Assembly (NCBI GenBank): GCA_002722315.1
Contig: PBLG01000017.1
Location: 1 to 64,000, forward strand
Source: Lysobacterales bacterium
GTDB taxonomy: Bacteria > Pseudomonadota > Gammaproteobacteria > Xanthomonadales > Wenzhouxiangellaceae
DNA: 64,000 nucleotides
Reading direction: 5' to 3'
Made by a program: the position numbers and the translations under genes. Below, in pieces: positions 7,572 through 16,567 of this stretch (position 1 is its first letter; each line of letters begins with the position of its first letter). Under the pieces are notes generated by a model. It saw only the letters and a list, made by a program, of their open reading frames with translations, was not told the DNA's origin and searched no databases.

Positions 7572-9374
7572 ATGAAGCTCCGAAACGTCGCCATCATCGC
7601 CCATGTCGATCATGGCAAGACCACGCTGGTCGACCAGCTCCTGCGCCAGTCCGGCGAGTTCGCCGCGCACGAGAAGCTGACCGAGCGGGTGATGGATTCC
7701 AATGACCAGGAGCGCGAGCGCGGGATCACCATCCTGTCGAAGAACACCGCGATCACCTGGAACGATTACCGCATCAACATCGTCGATACCCCGGGCCACG
7801 CCGACTTCGGCGGCGAGGTGGAGCGCGTGCTGTCCATGGTCGATTCGGTGCTGCTGCTGGTCGACGCCGTCGACGGCCCGATGCCGCAGACGCGATTCGT
7901 CACCCAGAAGGCTTTCGCGATGGGCTTCCGGCCGATCGTCGTGGTCAACAAGATCGACCGTCCGGGCGCGCGTCCGGACTGGGTGGTCGACCAGACCTTC
8001 GACCTGTTCGACAAGCTGGGCGCGACCGACGAGCAGCTGGAATTCCCGATCATCTTCGCATCGGCGCTCAACGGCTACGCCGGGCTGACGCCGGACGTGA
8101 CCGAGGGCAACCTCGACCCGCTGTTCGAGGCGCTGATCGAGCACGTGCCGCCGCCGAATGTGGATCCTTCGGGCCCGTTCCAGATGCAGGTCTCCAGCCT
8201 CGACTACTCCAGCTACGTCGGCCTGATCGGCGTCGGCCGGATCAACCGCGGCCGGGTCAAGCCGGGCCAGGCGATCGCCATCGTCGACCGCGAGGGCAAG
8301 AAGCGCAGCGGCAAGGTGATGCAGGTGCTGGGCTTCAAGGGCCTGCACCGCGATGAAGTGGAATCGGCCGAGGCCGGCGACATCGTCGGCATTTCCGGTA
8401 TCGCCGACATCGGCATTTCCGAGACGCTGTGCGATCCGGCGAAAGTCGAAGGGCTGCCGCCGCTGACGGTCGACGAGCCGACCATCCACATGACCTTCCA
8501 GGTCAACGATTCGCCGTTCGCCGGCAACGACGGCAAGTTCCTGACCAGTCGCCAGATTCGCGCGCGATTGTTCCAGGAGGCCAGCCACAACGTCGCGCTG
8601 CAGGTCCACGATACCCAGAACCCGGACCAGTTCGACGTCGCGGGCCGCGGCGAGCTTCACCTTTCGGTGCTGATCGAGACCATGCGGCGAGAAGGCTACG
8701 AGCTGGCGGTCTCGCGGCCCCGGGTGCGCAAGCGCGAAGTCGACGGCGAGATCATGGAGCCGTGGGAGCAGGTGGTGCTGGACCTGGACGAGCAGTACCA
8801 GGGCGCGGTGATGCAGGCCATGGGCGAGCGCAAGGCACAGCTGGAGAACATGCAGCCCGACGGTCGTGGCCGTGTTCGGCTGGACTACATGGCGCCGGCC
8901 CGCGGCCTGATCGGCTTCCAGAGTATCTACCGCACCATGACCGCGGGCACCGGGCTGTTCTTCCGCGTCTTCGATCACTGGGGCTCGTCCACCGATCGTA
9001 TCGCCGCGCGCCAGAACGGCACCCTGATCAGCATGGACCAGGGCACGACGAATGCCTACGCGCTGTTCACGCTGCAGGATCGCGGCAAGCTGTTCGTCGG
9101 CACCGGCGAGGAAGTCTACGAGGGACAGATCGTCGGGCTGCACAGCCGGGCCAACGACCTGGTCGTCAATCCGCTCAAGACCAAGAAGCTGTCCAACGTG
9201 CGCGCCGCCGGCAAGGACGACGCGCTGCTGCTCACGCCACCGGTGCGCATGAGTCTTGAACAGGCACTGGAATTCCTGTCCGACGACGAATTGCTGGAAG
9301 TCACCCCGGCGCACATCAGGCTGCGCAAGCGCTTCCTCAAGGAGCACGAGCGCAAGCGCGCATCGAGGGCCTGA
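7572..9374 (+). CDS. typA: Translational GTPase TypA/BipA
   Basis: Ribosome-associated GTPase involved in 50S assembly and stress adaptation. All GTPase motifs are visible: G1 AHVDHGKTT near the N-terminus, G2 in RERGITI, G3 [15 protein letters not shown] and G4 NKIDRPGA. The order of an EF-G-like GTPase, a beta-barrel, domains III and V and a BipA-specific C-terminal domain fits the 600-aa length, and the C-terminal region [16 protein letters not shown] is typical. The start is the ATG after a short leader with the -10 box described above. Nothing unusual is seen. Confidence 0.97.
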   Translation: MKLRNVAIIAHVDHGKTTLVDQLLRQSGEFAAHEKLTERVMDSNDQERERGITILSKNTAITWNDYRINIVDTPGHADFGGEVERVLSMVDSVLLLVDAVDGPMPQTRFVTQKAFAMGFRPIVVVNKIDRPGARPDWVVDQTFDLFDKLGATDEQLEFPIIFASALNGYAGLTPDVTEGNLDPLFEALIEHVPPPNVDPSGPFQMQVSSLDYSSYVGLIGVGRINRGRVKPGQAIAIVDREGKKRSGKVMQVLGFKGLHRDEVESAEAGDIVGISGIADIGISETLCDPAKVEGLPPLTVDEPTIHMTFQVNDSPFAGNDGKFLTSRQIRARLFQEASHNVALQVHDTQNPDQFDVAGRGELHLSVLIETMRREGYELAVSRPRVRKREVDGEIMEPWEQVVLDLDEQYQGAVMQAMGERKAQLENMQPDGRGRVRLDYMAPARGLIGFQSIYRTMTAGTGLFFRVFDHWGSSTDRIAARQNGTLISMDQGTTNAYALFTLQDRGKLFVGTGEEVYEGQIVGLHSRANDLVVNPLKTKKLSNVRAAGKDDALLLTPPVRMSLEQALEFLSDDELLEVTPAHIRLRKRFLKEHERKRASRA

Positions 9375-9489
9375 CGACGGTTTCCCGGCGTCGATCGCGG
9401 GTTATGTGAACTCGATCACTCCCTGCGACGGGCGGGTTGGGCAATAATTCGGTCGCAAGCAAGGGGATCGGTTCGACAGGGAGGCTGCA

Positions 9490-11166
9490 GTGGCGGTCCA
9501 GACGCTGACCGGTCGCGGAAGCGACGACCTGATTTTCGCCAACGACTTCGAGGCGGTCGAAACGGCCGATGTGCCGTTCGCCCGGCGCGTACTCGAGCGC
9601 CTGACCTACGGCGCGACGCCCGATAAAGTCGCTTCGTTCAACGCCCTGGGCGCCGACGACGGCCAGCGGCTTGCCGCCTGGCTGGATTCGCAGCTGGCGC
9701 CCGAAACCATCGACGACGGCGTCTGCCAGCAGCGCCTCGCCTCGGCCGGCTACACCACGCTGGCCAAGACGATTCCGCAGCTCTGGGCCGATCATGTCCG
9801 CGGCGGCCAGTCGCGCAGCCAGCCGGCCTCGGAGACCACGGCCGCGCGGGTCCTGCGCTCGGTCTGCAGCCGGCGCCAGCTCTACGAGCGCATGGTCGAG
9901 TTCTGGCACGACCACTTCAGCGTCTACGGCTGGGATTTCACCATCCAGGCGCTTTTCAGCCACTACGACGGCCAGGTCATCCGGCCGAACGCGCTGGGCA
10001 ATTTTCGCACCATGCTCGAGGCCGTGGCGGCCTCGCCGGCGATGCTGTACTACCTCGACAACCAGTCGAGCAAGGCCGGCGCGTTCAATGAAAACTTCGC
10101 GCGCGAACTGCTGGAACTCCACACCATGGGCGTCGAGGCGTATTTCCCCACCAACAATCCCGACGACGTCCCGGTCGACGGCGAGGGTCTGAAGGTGGGC
10201 TATGCCGACTGGGACGTCTACGAGGCGGCGCGCGCGTTCACCGGCTGGACCGTGGCCGACGACCACTGGGAATTTCCGGACCAGCCCGAGTACGACACCG
10301 GCGAATTCATCTACTGGGCCGACTGGCACGACATCAGCGGCAAGTTCTTTCTCGGCGGGTTCATCACGCCCAACCAGCCGGCGCTGGCCGACGGCCGAAT
10401 CGTCCTGGACCGCCTGGCCTCGCACCCGGCGACCGCGCGTCACGTCTGCCGCAAGCTGGCGGTGCGCTTCATTTCCGATTCGCCGCCCGATTCGCTGGTC
10501 GAGTCGGCCGCCGATATCTTCCGGGCCCAATGGGAGGCGCCGGACCAGATCGCGCAGGTGGTCCGTCACCTGCTCGAATCGCCGCCGGCGTTCGACGAGG
10601 CCTCGGGCAAGCGCCGCCGACCTTACGACCAGGTGATCGCGATGCTGCGCAAGACCGACGCCGATGTCGTGCCGATCAATCTCGGAGACTGGAACCCGTG
10701 GGGCGAGTTCCTCTACCGGCTTCGCCAGACCGGTCACGGCCCGTTTCGCTGGCGCACGCCGGACGGATTTCCCGACAACTCCGAAGCATGGGCGTCGACC
10801 TCGGTGCTCGGCCAGACGTGGCGACTGCTCAGCCGACTTCCGCAGCTTGAAGATGCGGCGGAAAACCAGATTCTTCCCGTGCTCGACTTGACCCGCGCGG
10901 CCCTGCCGCCGGCCGAGCGCACGCCCGAGCGCATCGTCGACTTGTGGCTGGACAGGGTGCTGGGCTATGCGCCGCAGGACTTTCGCCGGCGCGACCTGAT
11001 CGACTTCATGCGCCAGAACGGCGCTTCCAGCCAGGTGCTGGACCTGGATGCCAACCCGCCGTACGGTTCGTGGAACGGCAACGACCTGTCGCAGCACTAC
11101 AACGGCGTGCGATTGAACGCCATGGTCAGCCTGGTCTTTACCCTGCCGGAGGCTCACCTGAGATGA
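9490..11166 (+). CDS. DUF1800 family protein
   Basis: DUF1800 proteins are large, uncharacterised and usually encoded beside a DUF1501 protein, as here. Visible family blocks are the early ARRVLERLTYGATPDKV, MVEFWHDHFSVYGWD in the middle and NFARELLELHTMGVEA. The GTG start has an excellent Shine-Dalgarno (gggagg, 5 nt spacing) and gives 558 aa. The N-terminus has no classical signal peptide, whereas many relatives are exported; either export depends on its Tat partner or the protein is cytoplasmic. The stop codon overlaps the start of the DUF1501 gene (ATGA), so the two are co-translated. Confidence 0.85.
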   Translation: MAVQTLTGRGSDDLIFANDFEAVETADVPFARRVLERLTYGATPDKVASFNALGADDGQRLAAWLDSQLAPETIDDGVCQQRLASAGYTTLAKTIPQLWADHVRGGQSRSQPASETTAARVLRSVCSRRQLYERMVEFWHDHFSVYGWDFTIQALFSHYDGQVIRPNALGNFRTMLEAVAASPAMLYYLDNQSSKAGAFNENFARELLELHTMGVEAYFPTNNPDDVPVDGEGLKVGYADWDVYEAARAFTGWTVADDHWEFPDQPEYDTGEFIYWADWHDISGKFFLGGFITPNQPALADGRIVLDRLASHPATARHVCRKLAVRFISDSPPDSLVESAADIFRAQWEAPDQIAQVVRHLLESPPAFDEASGKRRRPYDQVIAMLRKTDADVVPINLGDWNPWGEFLYRLRQTGHGPFRWRTPDGFPDNSEAWASTSVLGQTWRLLSRLPQLEDAAENQILPVLDLTRAALPPAERTPERIVDLWLDRVLGYAPQDFRRRDLIDFMRQNGASSQVLDLDANPPYGSWNGNDLSQHYNGVRLNAMVSLVFTLPEAHLR

Positions 11167-12539
11167 TTCGACGACGGGACTTCCTGAAGGGACTGGGTCT
11201 GTCGGCCGGCTTCACGCTGGTCCCCGGCAGCCTGCTGTTCAATCCGGCCGCGATGGCCAGCGGCACCCGCAACGAGGTGATGGTGTTCCTGTTTCTCCGG
11301 GGCGGCATCGACGGCCTGCACCTGCTCACGCCGGCCTCCGGCCCCGAACGCACCGCTTACGAAAGCCGGCGCGCCACTTTGCTCACCCCCGAGGACCGAC
11401 TGCGCCCGATCAACGGGCAGTGGGGTTTTCACCCGAGACTGGGCGGGGCGCGCGGCGACGCCGTCGGAACGCCCACCCAGTGGCTGCATCGTCTTTACGA
11501 CCAGGGCCGGCTGGCCGTGATCCAGGGCACGGGCATGTCCACGGTGGTCAACCGCAGTCACTTCGAGACCCAGACCTACATCGACCTGGGTACCCCGGGC
11601 CAGCGCTCCACCGATACAGGCTGGCTGACCCGCGCGGCGAACGTCGTTCCGGGCCTGCCGACGCCGCTGCTGAGCACGAACTTCGGTCTCGCCGAGTCCG
11701 CGCCGCTGTCGCTGCTCGGCGACGCCGAGGCGTTCACGGTCGCCAGCGGCCAGGAATTCCGGCTCGACGGCTTCCACTGGTCGTGGAACGACACCAACAC
11801 GGACCTGGCCGGCCATCGCGGAGCGCACCGCCTGGTGGCGCCGCTATGGACGGGTGCCGAGCCCGATTTCGTCGAGTCGGGTCGCCAGGCGGCCGAGGCG
11901 TTGGAATATCTCAGGGAAATCGATTTTCGCGAGTTCGATCCGGTCGACCGACCGGACGGCTACCGGCCCGAAGGCGGTGCCGAATATCCCGACGGCACGC
12001 TGTCCGAACAACTCCGCAACCTGGCTCAATTGATCAAGCTCGACACGGGCATTGCCGCGGCCTCGCTGGATTTCGGCGGCTGGGATACCCACGACGGGCA
12101 GGGCATCCCGAATCCGGGAAACCCGACTCACTGGGATTATTTCGGCAACCAGGTCGAGGAACTGTCGCGCGCGCTGTCGGCGTTCTACACCGATCTGTCG
12201 TCATCGGTGATGGGCAACCTGATGAATTGCGTCAACGTAGTGGTAGTCAGCGAATTCGGCCGCCGCGTCCGATCCAACGGCTCGGGCGGCACCGATCACG
12301 GCTACGGCAACCTGATGATGGCGCTGGGCGGTCGCGTCAACGGCGGTCTGCACGGAAGCTTCCCCGGACTCGACGATCTGTCGCTGTTCGAGGGCCAGGA
12401 CCTGGCCGTCAGCACCGATTATCGGCAGGTGCTGGCCGAAATGCTGGTCGATCGGATGGGGGTCGCACCGGCAAATCTCGGAGAGGTTTTTCCCGGGCTG
12501 GGCGGGTACCAGCCGGTCGGCGTGTTCCAGGGCGGTTGA
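11163..12539 (+). CDS. DUF1501 family protein with Tat signal
   Basis: This 458-aa protein begins with a twin-arginine signal (RRRDFLKGLGLSAGFTL) and a cut region near AAMAS, so it should be exported folded, probably with a bound metal. The core has the DUF1501 (alkaline-phosphatase-like fold) blocks FLFLRGGIDGLHLL, SHFETQTYIDLG, GGWDTHDG, VSEFGRRVRSNGSGGTDHG and GGRVNGG. His and Asp residues in these blocks are probable metal ligands; that is family inference. It is coupled to the DUF1800 gene. The function of the pair is unknown. It runs convergently into mlaA with only 15 bp between stops. Confidence 0.88.
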   Translation: MIRRRDFLKGLGLSAGFTLVPGSLLFNPAAMASGTRNEVMVFLFLRGGIDGLHLLTPASGPERTAYESRRATLLTPEDRLRPINGQWGFHPRLGGARGDAVGTPTQWLHRLYDQGRLAVIQGTGMSTVVNRSHFETQTYIDLGTPGQRSTDTGWLTRAANVVPGLPTPLLSTNFGLAESAPLSLLGDAEAFTVASGQEFRLDGFHWSWNDTNTDLAGHRGAHRLVAPLWTGAEPDFVESGRQAAEALEYLREIDFREFDPVDRPDGYRPEGGAEYPDGTLSEQLRNLAQLIKLDTGIAAASLDFGGWDTHDGQGIPNPGNPTHWDYFGNQVEELSRALSAFYTDLSSSVMGNLMNCVNVVVVSEFGRRVRSNGSGGTDHGYGNLMMALGGRVNGGLHGSFPGLDDLSLFEGQDLAVSTDYRQVLAEMLVDRMGVAPANLGEVFPGLGGYQPVGVFQGG

Positions 12540-12554
12540 AGCGGTCCGACGGGA

Positions 12555-13298
12555 TCAATTCCCGTTCGCATCCTCGTCGAAGTCCTCGTCGAGGAACGAG
12601 TCGTAGTCCGGCGTGGCCGATTCGCCGGTGATCTTGAATCTGCGGTTCTGAAGCCAGGCATCGCGGATGAACAGGTATTCATCGTAGGCATCCTGGAGCT
12701 GTTCTTCGCGGCCCAGCGCATTGGCGCGCCGCTGAACCAGGTCTACCGCGATCCCGTATGTGCGGCCGTCGACGGCTCGGCGCCACACGACGTCGTAGTA
12801 CGAGTCCACGAACCGGGTCGGGCCGTCGCGCAGCGTGGACGGACCGAGAAACGGAAGCATCAAGAAGCGCGATTCCTTCCATCCCCAGACGGCCAGGGTC
12901 TGGCCGAGATCCTCGTCGTGCTTCGGTACGCCCGATCGTGTCGCGACGTCTATAAATCCGGCCAGGCCGAACACGGAGTTCATGGTGAATCTGACCAGGC
13001 TGGTGACCGAATCCGCCGGACGTCCCTGGAGCGTCAGGTTGACGATCGTCGGCAGCGACCTGAGGTTGTCGAAAAAGTTGGTGACGCCCGTTTCCAGCGG
13101 GTCCGGCATCACCGCCTCGTACCCGGTTGCGACCGGCCGGATGATGGCATCGTCCAGCGTCCGGTTGAATTTGTGCACGTTGCGGTTGAAAGGCTCCCAC
13201 GGATCCACCGGGTCGCGCTGGTCGGGCGGCGGCGCGGTCGTGGCGCAACCGGCCATCAGCGATGCCAGCACGGCGATGATCAGCACTCTGTATCTCAT
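12555..13298 (-). CDS. mlaA: MlaA/VacJ outer-membrane lipoprotein
   Basis: Component of the Mla system that removes mislocalised phospholipids from the outer leaflet of the outer membrane. It has a lipoprotein signal with lipobox LMAGC, then the family blocks DPWEPFNRNVHKFN and LGVWGW-like text (GQTLAVWGWKESRFLMLPFLGPS). The start at 13298 (MRYRVLIIAV) overlaps the mlaB stop by ATGA; an upstream start would add only MEERP. The acidic C-terminal tail (DEDFDEDANGN) is a variable extension. In E. coli mlaA lies apart from mlaFEDCB; here it is the last gene of the operon. Confidence 0.95.
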   Translation of the reverse strand: MRYRVLIIAVLASLMAGCATTAPPPDQRDPVDPWEPFNRNVHKFNRTLDDAIIRPVATGYEAVMPDPLETGVTNFFDNLRSLPTIVNLTLQGRPADSVTSLVRFTMNSVFGLAGFIDVATRSGVPKHDEDLGQTLAVWGWKESRFLMLPFLGPSTLRDGPTRFVDSYYDVVWRRAVDGRTYGIAVDLVQRRANALGREEQLQDAYDEYLFIRDAWLQNRRFKITGESATPDYDSFLDEDFDEDANGN

Positions 13299-13588
13299 TG
13301 GTCTTTCTTCCATCCAAGCAGTTTGTCCACCTGACTCAGACCGGCGATGGTGCGCAGTGCTTCCGGTGGATTATCGAAGCGTATGTCCTTTCCACGTGCA
13401 CGGGCCCAGTTCAGCCACTCCAGCAGCAGGGCCACCGCGCTGGAGTCCGTGGCCTGGAGGCCGGACAGGTCGACGACCCCGGGCGGGCCTTTTTCCTTCC
13501 AGTCCCGATGCTCGCGATAAACGGCCGGCACCTCGTCGACCGTCAGGCGCCCTTCGAGCCGGAATGCTTCGGGCTGGTCGCTACCCAT
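13295..13588 (-). CDS. mlaB: STAS-domain protein MlaB
   Basis: Small cytoplasmic STAS protein (97 aa) that binds the MlaF ATPase and stabilises the MlaFEDB complex. The STAS core is clear: FRLEGRLTVDEVP, then GVVDLSGLQATDSSAVALLLEWLNWAR, with the conserved Ser-containing turn DSS. It overlaps mlaC by 8 bp and mlaA by 4 bp, so it sits inside a translationally coupled run. Its position between mlaC and mlaA supports the assignment, since the domain alone would only say STAS. Confidence 0.9.
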   Translation of the reverse strand: MGSDQPEAFRLEGRLTVDEVPAVYREHRDWKEKGPPGVVDLSGLQATDSSAVALLLEWLNWARARGKDIRFDNPPEALRTIAGLSQVDKLLGWKKDQ

Positions 13589-14201
13589 CGGTTTCGATCT
13601 GCAGCTCGCCGCGCTGGAGCTTGTCGAGGGTCGTGTCGAAGCCTTCCTGGCGAATCGCCTCGCCGATCTGGTTGCGGAACGTGGTGACGTAGGAAATGCC
13701 CTCGACGATCACGTCGAAGATCTTCCAGCCGTCGTCGGTCTTGCGGAACACGTAGTCGACCGGCGCCTGCTCGCCGTTGTCGAGCGTCACGCGGGTCTTG
13801 ACCCGGGTCATGCGCTCGGTGTTCTCGCCTGAAAGAGGAAGAATATCGACCTGGTCGCGGGTGCGGAAATCCAGCAGCCCGTCAGCGTAGCGGCGAATCA
13901 GCAGGTCGCTCAGCGCGTCGGCGAATTCCTCGACCTTGCCGCTGTCCATGCCGCGCGCGGAGCGGCCCAGCACCAGCCGCCCGGAGTAGAGCGTGTCGAC
14001 TTCGTCCAGCAGAATCGGTCGGATGTCGTCGCGCAGCGCCTGAACGTCGTTCTCGTATTTCTGGCGGTTATTGTCAACCAGCGTGAAAAGCTCGTTCGTG
14101 GTTTCGCGCACGACTTCCACAGCGCCTCGTTCCTTTTGCGCAAGTGCGGCGGCCGAGAGCAGCAGTATCGAAACGGCCAGGAGCGTCTTGAAGCGGGTCA
14201 T
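13581..14201 (-). CDS. mlaC: Periplasmic phospholipid carrier MlaC (Ttg2D family)
   Basis: Shuttles phospholipid between MlaA and the MlaD hexamer across the periplasm. It is 206 aa with a Sec signal peptide (TLLAVSILLLSAAALA) and the Ttg2 family layout: helix with QKYENDVQALRDDIRPIL, then RYADGLLDFRTRDQVDILPL and VDYVFRKTDDGWKIFDVIVEGISYV. The last block is the family's most recognisable text. The start ATG overlaps the mlaD stop by 4 bp. Confidence 0.95.
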   Translation of the reverse strand: MTRFKTLLAVSILLLSAAALAQKERGAVEVVRETTNELFTLVDNNRQKYENDVQALRDDIRPILLDEVDTLYSGRLVLGRSARGMDSGKVEEFADALSDLLIRRYADGLLDFRTRDQVDILPLSGENTERMTRVKTRVTLDNGEQAPVDYVFRKTDDGWKIFDVIVEGISYVTTFRNQIGEAIRQEGFDTTLDKLQRGELQIETDG

Positions 14202-14665
14202 TCGGATTCCTCATCGCTGTTGAACAGGTATCGGCCGATCAGCTGCTCCAGCACCACCGCAGAATTGGTCAGCAGGATGCGGTCGCCGTCGGCCAGTGCG
14301 TCCGGTGCGCCGCCGGGCTCGAGCCCGACATACTGGTCACCGAGAATGCCCGAGGTCAGCACCGAGGCCGAAGTGTCGGAAGGCAGGTCGTCGAACCTGC
14401 TGTCGATCTTCAGGACAACGCGGGCCTCCAGCGAGTCGTTGTCCAGATCGATCGATGCCACCCGGCCTATGGTCACCCCGGCCATGGCGACCGGCGCCTT
14501 CGGCTTGAGCCCCCCGACGTTGGTGAAGTATGCCCTGACCTCGTAGGTCTCGCCGGTCTTGACCCCGCCCGAGTCGGTGGCTTCCACCGCCAGGAAGATC
14601 AGCGCCGCAATGCCCAGCAGCAGGAATATACCAGCCGCGATTTCAACTTGATTGGATGATTTCAT
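14198..14665 (-). CDS. mlaD: MCE-domain protein MlaD
   Basis: Inner-membrane-anchored MCE protein that forms the hexameric lipid-binding ring on MlaE. One N-terminal transmembrane helix (IAAGIFLLLGIAALIFLAV) is followed by the MCE domain with YFTNVGGLKPKAPVAMAGV and ILGDQYVGLEPGG. Length 155 aa matches the single-MCE MlaD type. The C-terminal stretch (AVVLEQLIGRYLF) carries the hydrophobic helix that lines the pore in MlaD. It lies 36 bp after mlaE. Confidence 0.96.
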   Translation of the reverse strand: MKSSNQVEIAAGIFLLLGIAALIFLAVEATDSGGVKTGETYEVRAYFTNVGGLKPKAPVAMAGVTIGRVASIDLDNDSLEARVVLKIDSRFDDLPSDTSASVLTSGILGDQYVGLEPGGAPDALADGDRILLTNSAVVLEQLIGRYLFNSDEESE

Positions 14666-14701
14666 AGCGATGCGCTCATATCTAGGAAGGTTCGTCGAAA
14701 A

Positions 14702-15517
14702 CTACAACATCAGTGCCGAGAGTACGAAGTCCAGCAGCAACACGGAAATCGCGGTGGCAATCACGGTATGCGTGGTGGCCTTGGCCACGCCTTCGCTGGT
14801 CGGCTTGGCGGTCCAGCCGAAATAAACGGCAAGCCAGCTCGCGATGAAGCCGAAGGCCATGGCCTTTAGCATGCCCGTGCCGAAATCCTCCCACAGCCCG
14901 ATACTGTTCTGCATGTTGCCCCAGAACGTGAGCGGGTCTATGCCCATCATCCCGATGGCGAAGAAAACACCGCCGAGCAGGGCCATGAAATTGAAAACCA
15001 GCGTCAGGATCGGCACGGCGATGAACCCCGCCAGAAGGCGCGGCTGCACGATGCGCTCGATCGGGTCTATCCCCATCAGGTCCAGCGCGTCGATCTGTTC
15101 GGTGGCCCTCATCAGGCCGATTTCTGCGGCCACCGCGGTGCCGGCGCGACCTGCGAACAGGATCGCGGTGAGCACCGGGCCCAGTTCCTTGAACAAAGCC
15201 AACCCGAGGACCGTGCTCACCGAATCGCCGGCGCCGAATCGGCTCAGCGTGTCGTAGGTCTGCAGCGTCATGACCAGGCCGACAAAGAAGCCCGACATCA
15301 TGATGATGACCAGCGAGCGCACGCCGATGTAGTACACCTGGCGCATCGTCTCTCCGGCGTGGAACAGGGAGAACTTCATCCCGCCGAGGGCGGTCAGGAG
15401 GAACACCCCGGCGTTGCCCAGCCGGCGCACTGCACCGACCAGCCACGACTGCGACGACGCTTGCGGCACCGATTGCGGCTTCGGCGGCGACGACTGTCGG
15501 GATGCTTTTCCGCTCAT
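14702..15517 (-). CDS. mlaE: ABC transporter permease MlaE
   Basis: Membrane permease of the MlaFEDB phospholipid transporter. The 271-aa protein has five or six hydrophobic segments and the MlaE/Ttg2B blocks FFVGLVMTLQTYDTL, KELGPVLTAILFAGRAGTA and ATEQIDALDLMGIDP, which contain the coupling helix contacting MlaF. A Ser/Gln-rich N-terminal extension of about 25 residues (MSGKASRQSSPPKPQ) precedes the usual beginning and may be partly untranslated or just variable. The start overlaps the mlaF stop by 4 bp. Confidence 0.96.
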   Translation of the reverse strand: MSGKASRQSSPPKPQSVPQASSQSWLVGAVRRLGNAGVFLLTALGGMKFSLFHAGETMRQVYYIGVRSLVIIMMSGFFVGLVMTLQTYDTLSRFGAGDSVSTVLGLALFKELGPVLTAILFAGRAGTAVAAEIGLMRATEQIDALDLMGIDPIERIVQPRLLAGFIAVPILTLVFNFMALLGGVFFAIGMMGIDPLTFWGNMQNSIGLWEDFGTGMLKAMAFGFIASWLAVYFGWTAKPTSEGVAKATTHTVIATAISVLLLDFVLSALML

Positions 15518-16347
15518 TCCTCACCCCCGTTGCCCAGCAGCTGATTCTCGAAGTCCGGTGCCGGGTAGTGGAACGGCACCGGACCGTCGGGCAGCCCCTG
15601 AAGGAACTGGTGGATGATCTCGTTGCCGTCGGCACCGAGCTGGTCTGGAACGCCGCAGGCCACGACCTTGCCGCTGGCCATGATGCAGGCGTAGTCGGCG
15701 AACTTCGACACTTCGGCCACGTCGTGGGTGATCACCAGGCTGGTGATGCCGATGACGCGATTGATCTGGCGTATAAGGCGCCCGCTGGCGGCCAGCGATA
15801 TGGGATCCAGCCCGGCGAAGGGCTCGTCGTAGAGCACCAGGTCCGGATCCAGCGCCAGGGCCCGGGCCGTCGCCACCCGGCGCACCATGCCGCCTGACAG
15901 CTGCTGCGGATACATCTGGGCCGCGCCGCGCAGGCCGACCGCCTGTAGCTTGAGCAGCACCAGCTTCTCGATCAGGTTCTCCGGCAGCTCGGTGTGCTCG
16001 CGCAGCGGCAGCGCGACGTTGTCGAAACAGGTCATGTCGGTCAGCAACGCGCCGTTCTGCAGCAGTACGCCGATGTGCCGGCGCACGGCGTTGAGTTCGT
16101 TCCGATCGAGCTCGCACACGTCGATGTCGCCGACGAAGATGCGTCCGGCGTCGGGCTTGAGCTGCCCGGTGATCAGTTTGAGCACGGTGGTCTTGCCCGA
16201 GCCGCTGGGGCCCATGATGGCCGTGACCTTGCCGGGCGGGACTTCGAGGTTGAAGTCGTCCAGCACCAACTGGCCGCTGCGGACCATGCGCACGCCCTCC
16301 AAGCGTATTGCCGGCATGTCCGGGTTGATGATGCTGGATGTGTCCAA
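15514..16347 (-). CDS. mlaF: ABC transporter ATP-binding protein MlaF
   Basis: Energises the Mla phospholipid transporter. All ABC ATPase motifs are present: Walker A GPSGSGKTT, Q-loop LLQNGALL, signature QLSGGMVRR (a Met-containing version normal for MlaF), Walker B LVLYDEPFAGLD and the switch His in VITHD. Translation may begin at the TTG at 16347 or at ATG 16317 (MPAIRLEGV), which better matches relatives. It is the first gene of the six-gene operon; its promoter must lie in the 220-bp gap to hslU, where I see no strong box. Confidence 0.96.
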   Translation of the reverse strand: MDTSSIINPDMPAIRLEGVRMVRSGQLVLDDFNLEVPPGKVTAIMGPSGSGKTTVLKLITGQLKPDAGRIFVGDIDVCELDRNELNAVRRHIGVLLQNGALLTDMTCFDNVALPLREHTELPENLIEKLVLLKLQAVGLRGAAQMYPQQLSGGMVRRVATARALALDPDLVLYDEPFAGLDPISLAASGRLIRQINRVIGITSLVITHDVAEVSKFADYACIMASGKVVACGVPDQLGADGNEIIHQFLQGLPDGPVPFHYPAPDFENQLLGNGGEE

Positions 16348-16567
16348 GAGCTCGAAGTATCCCTGTTTTTGTGATTCTACTTCAACTTTCGATTCCGGCC
16401 GAGTCGCCGTCTCGGCACCGAACGCGCACCGGATCCGCTGGTAAAGGAGACAACTGCCGCCGCGAATAGTTTACGCCGCCGGTCCGGCGTTCGGAACTAC
16501 GCGGAATAGACCGCCGGGGGCGGCCATCGCTTTCAGGCCGCCGCGGTGTTCGCATGCGGACCGGGAG

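Noticed and set aside
7527-9347. 606-aa minus-strand frame opposite typA
   Set aside because: Antisense shadow of a textbook GTPase gene.
9337-11157. 606-aa minus-strand frame opposite the DUF1800 gene
   Set aside because: Antisense shadow; composition unlike proteins, and the GTG start of DUF1800 has a strong Shine-Dalgarno.
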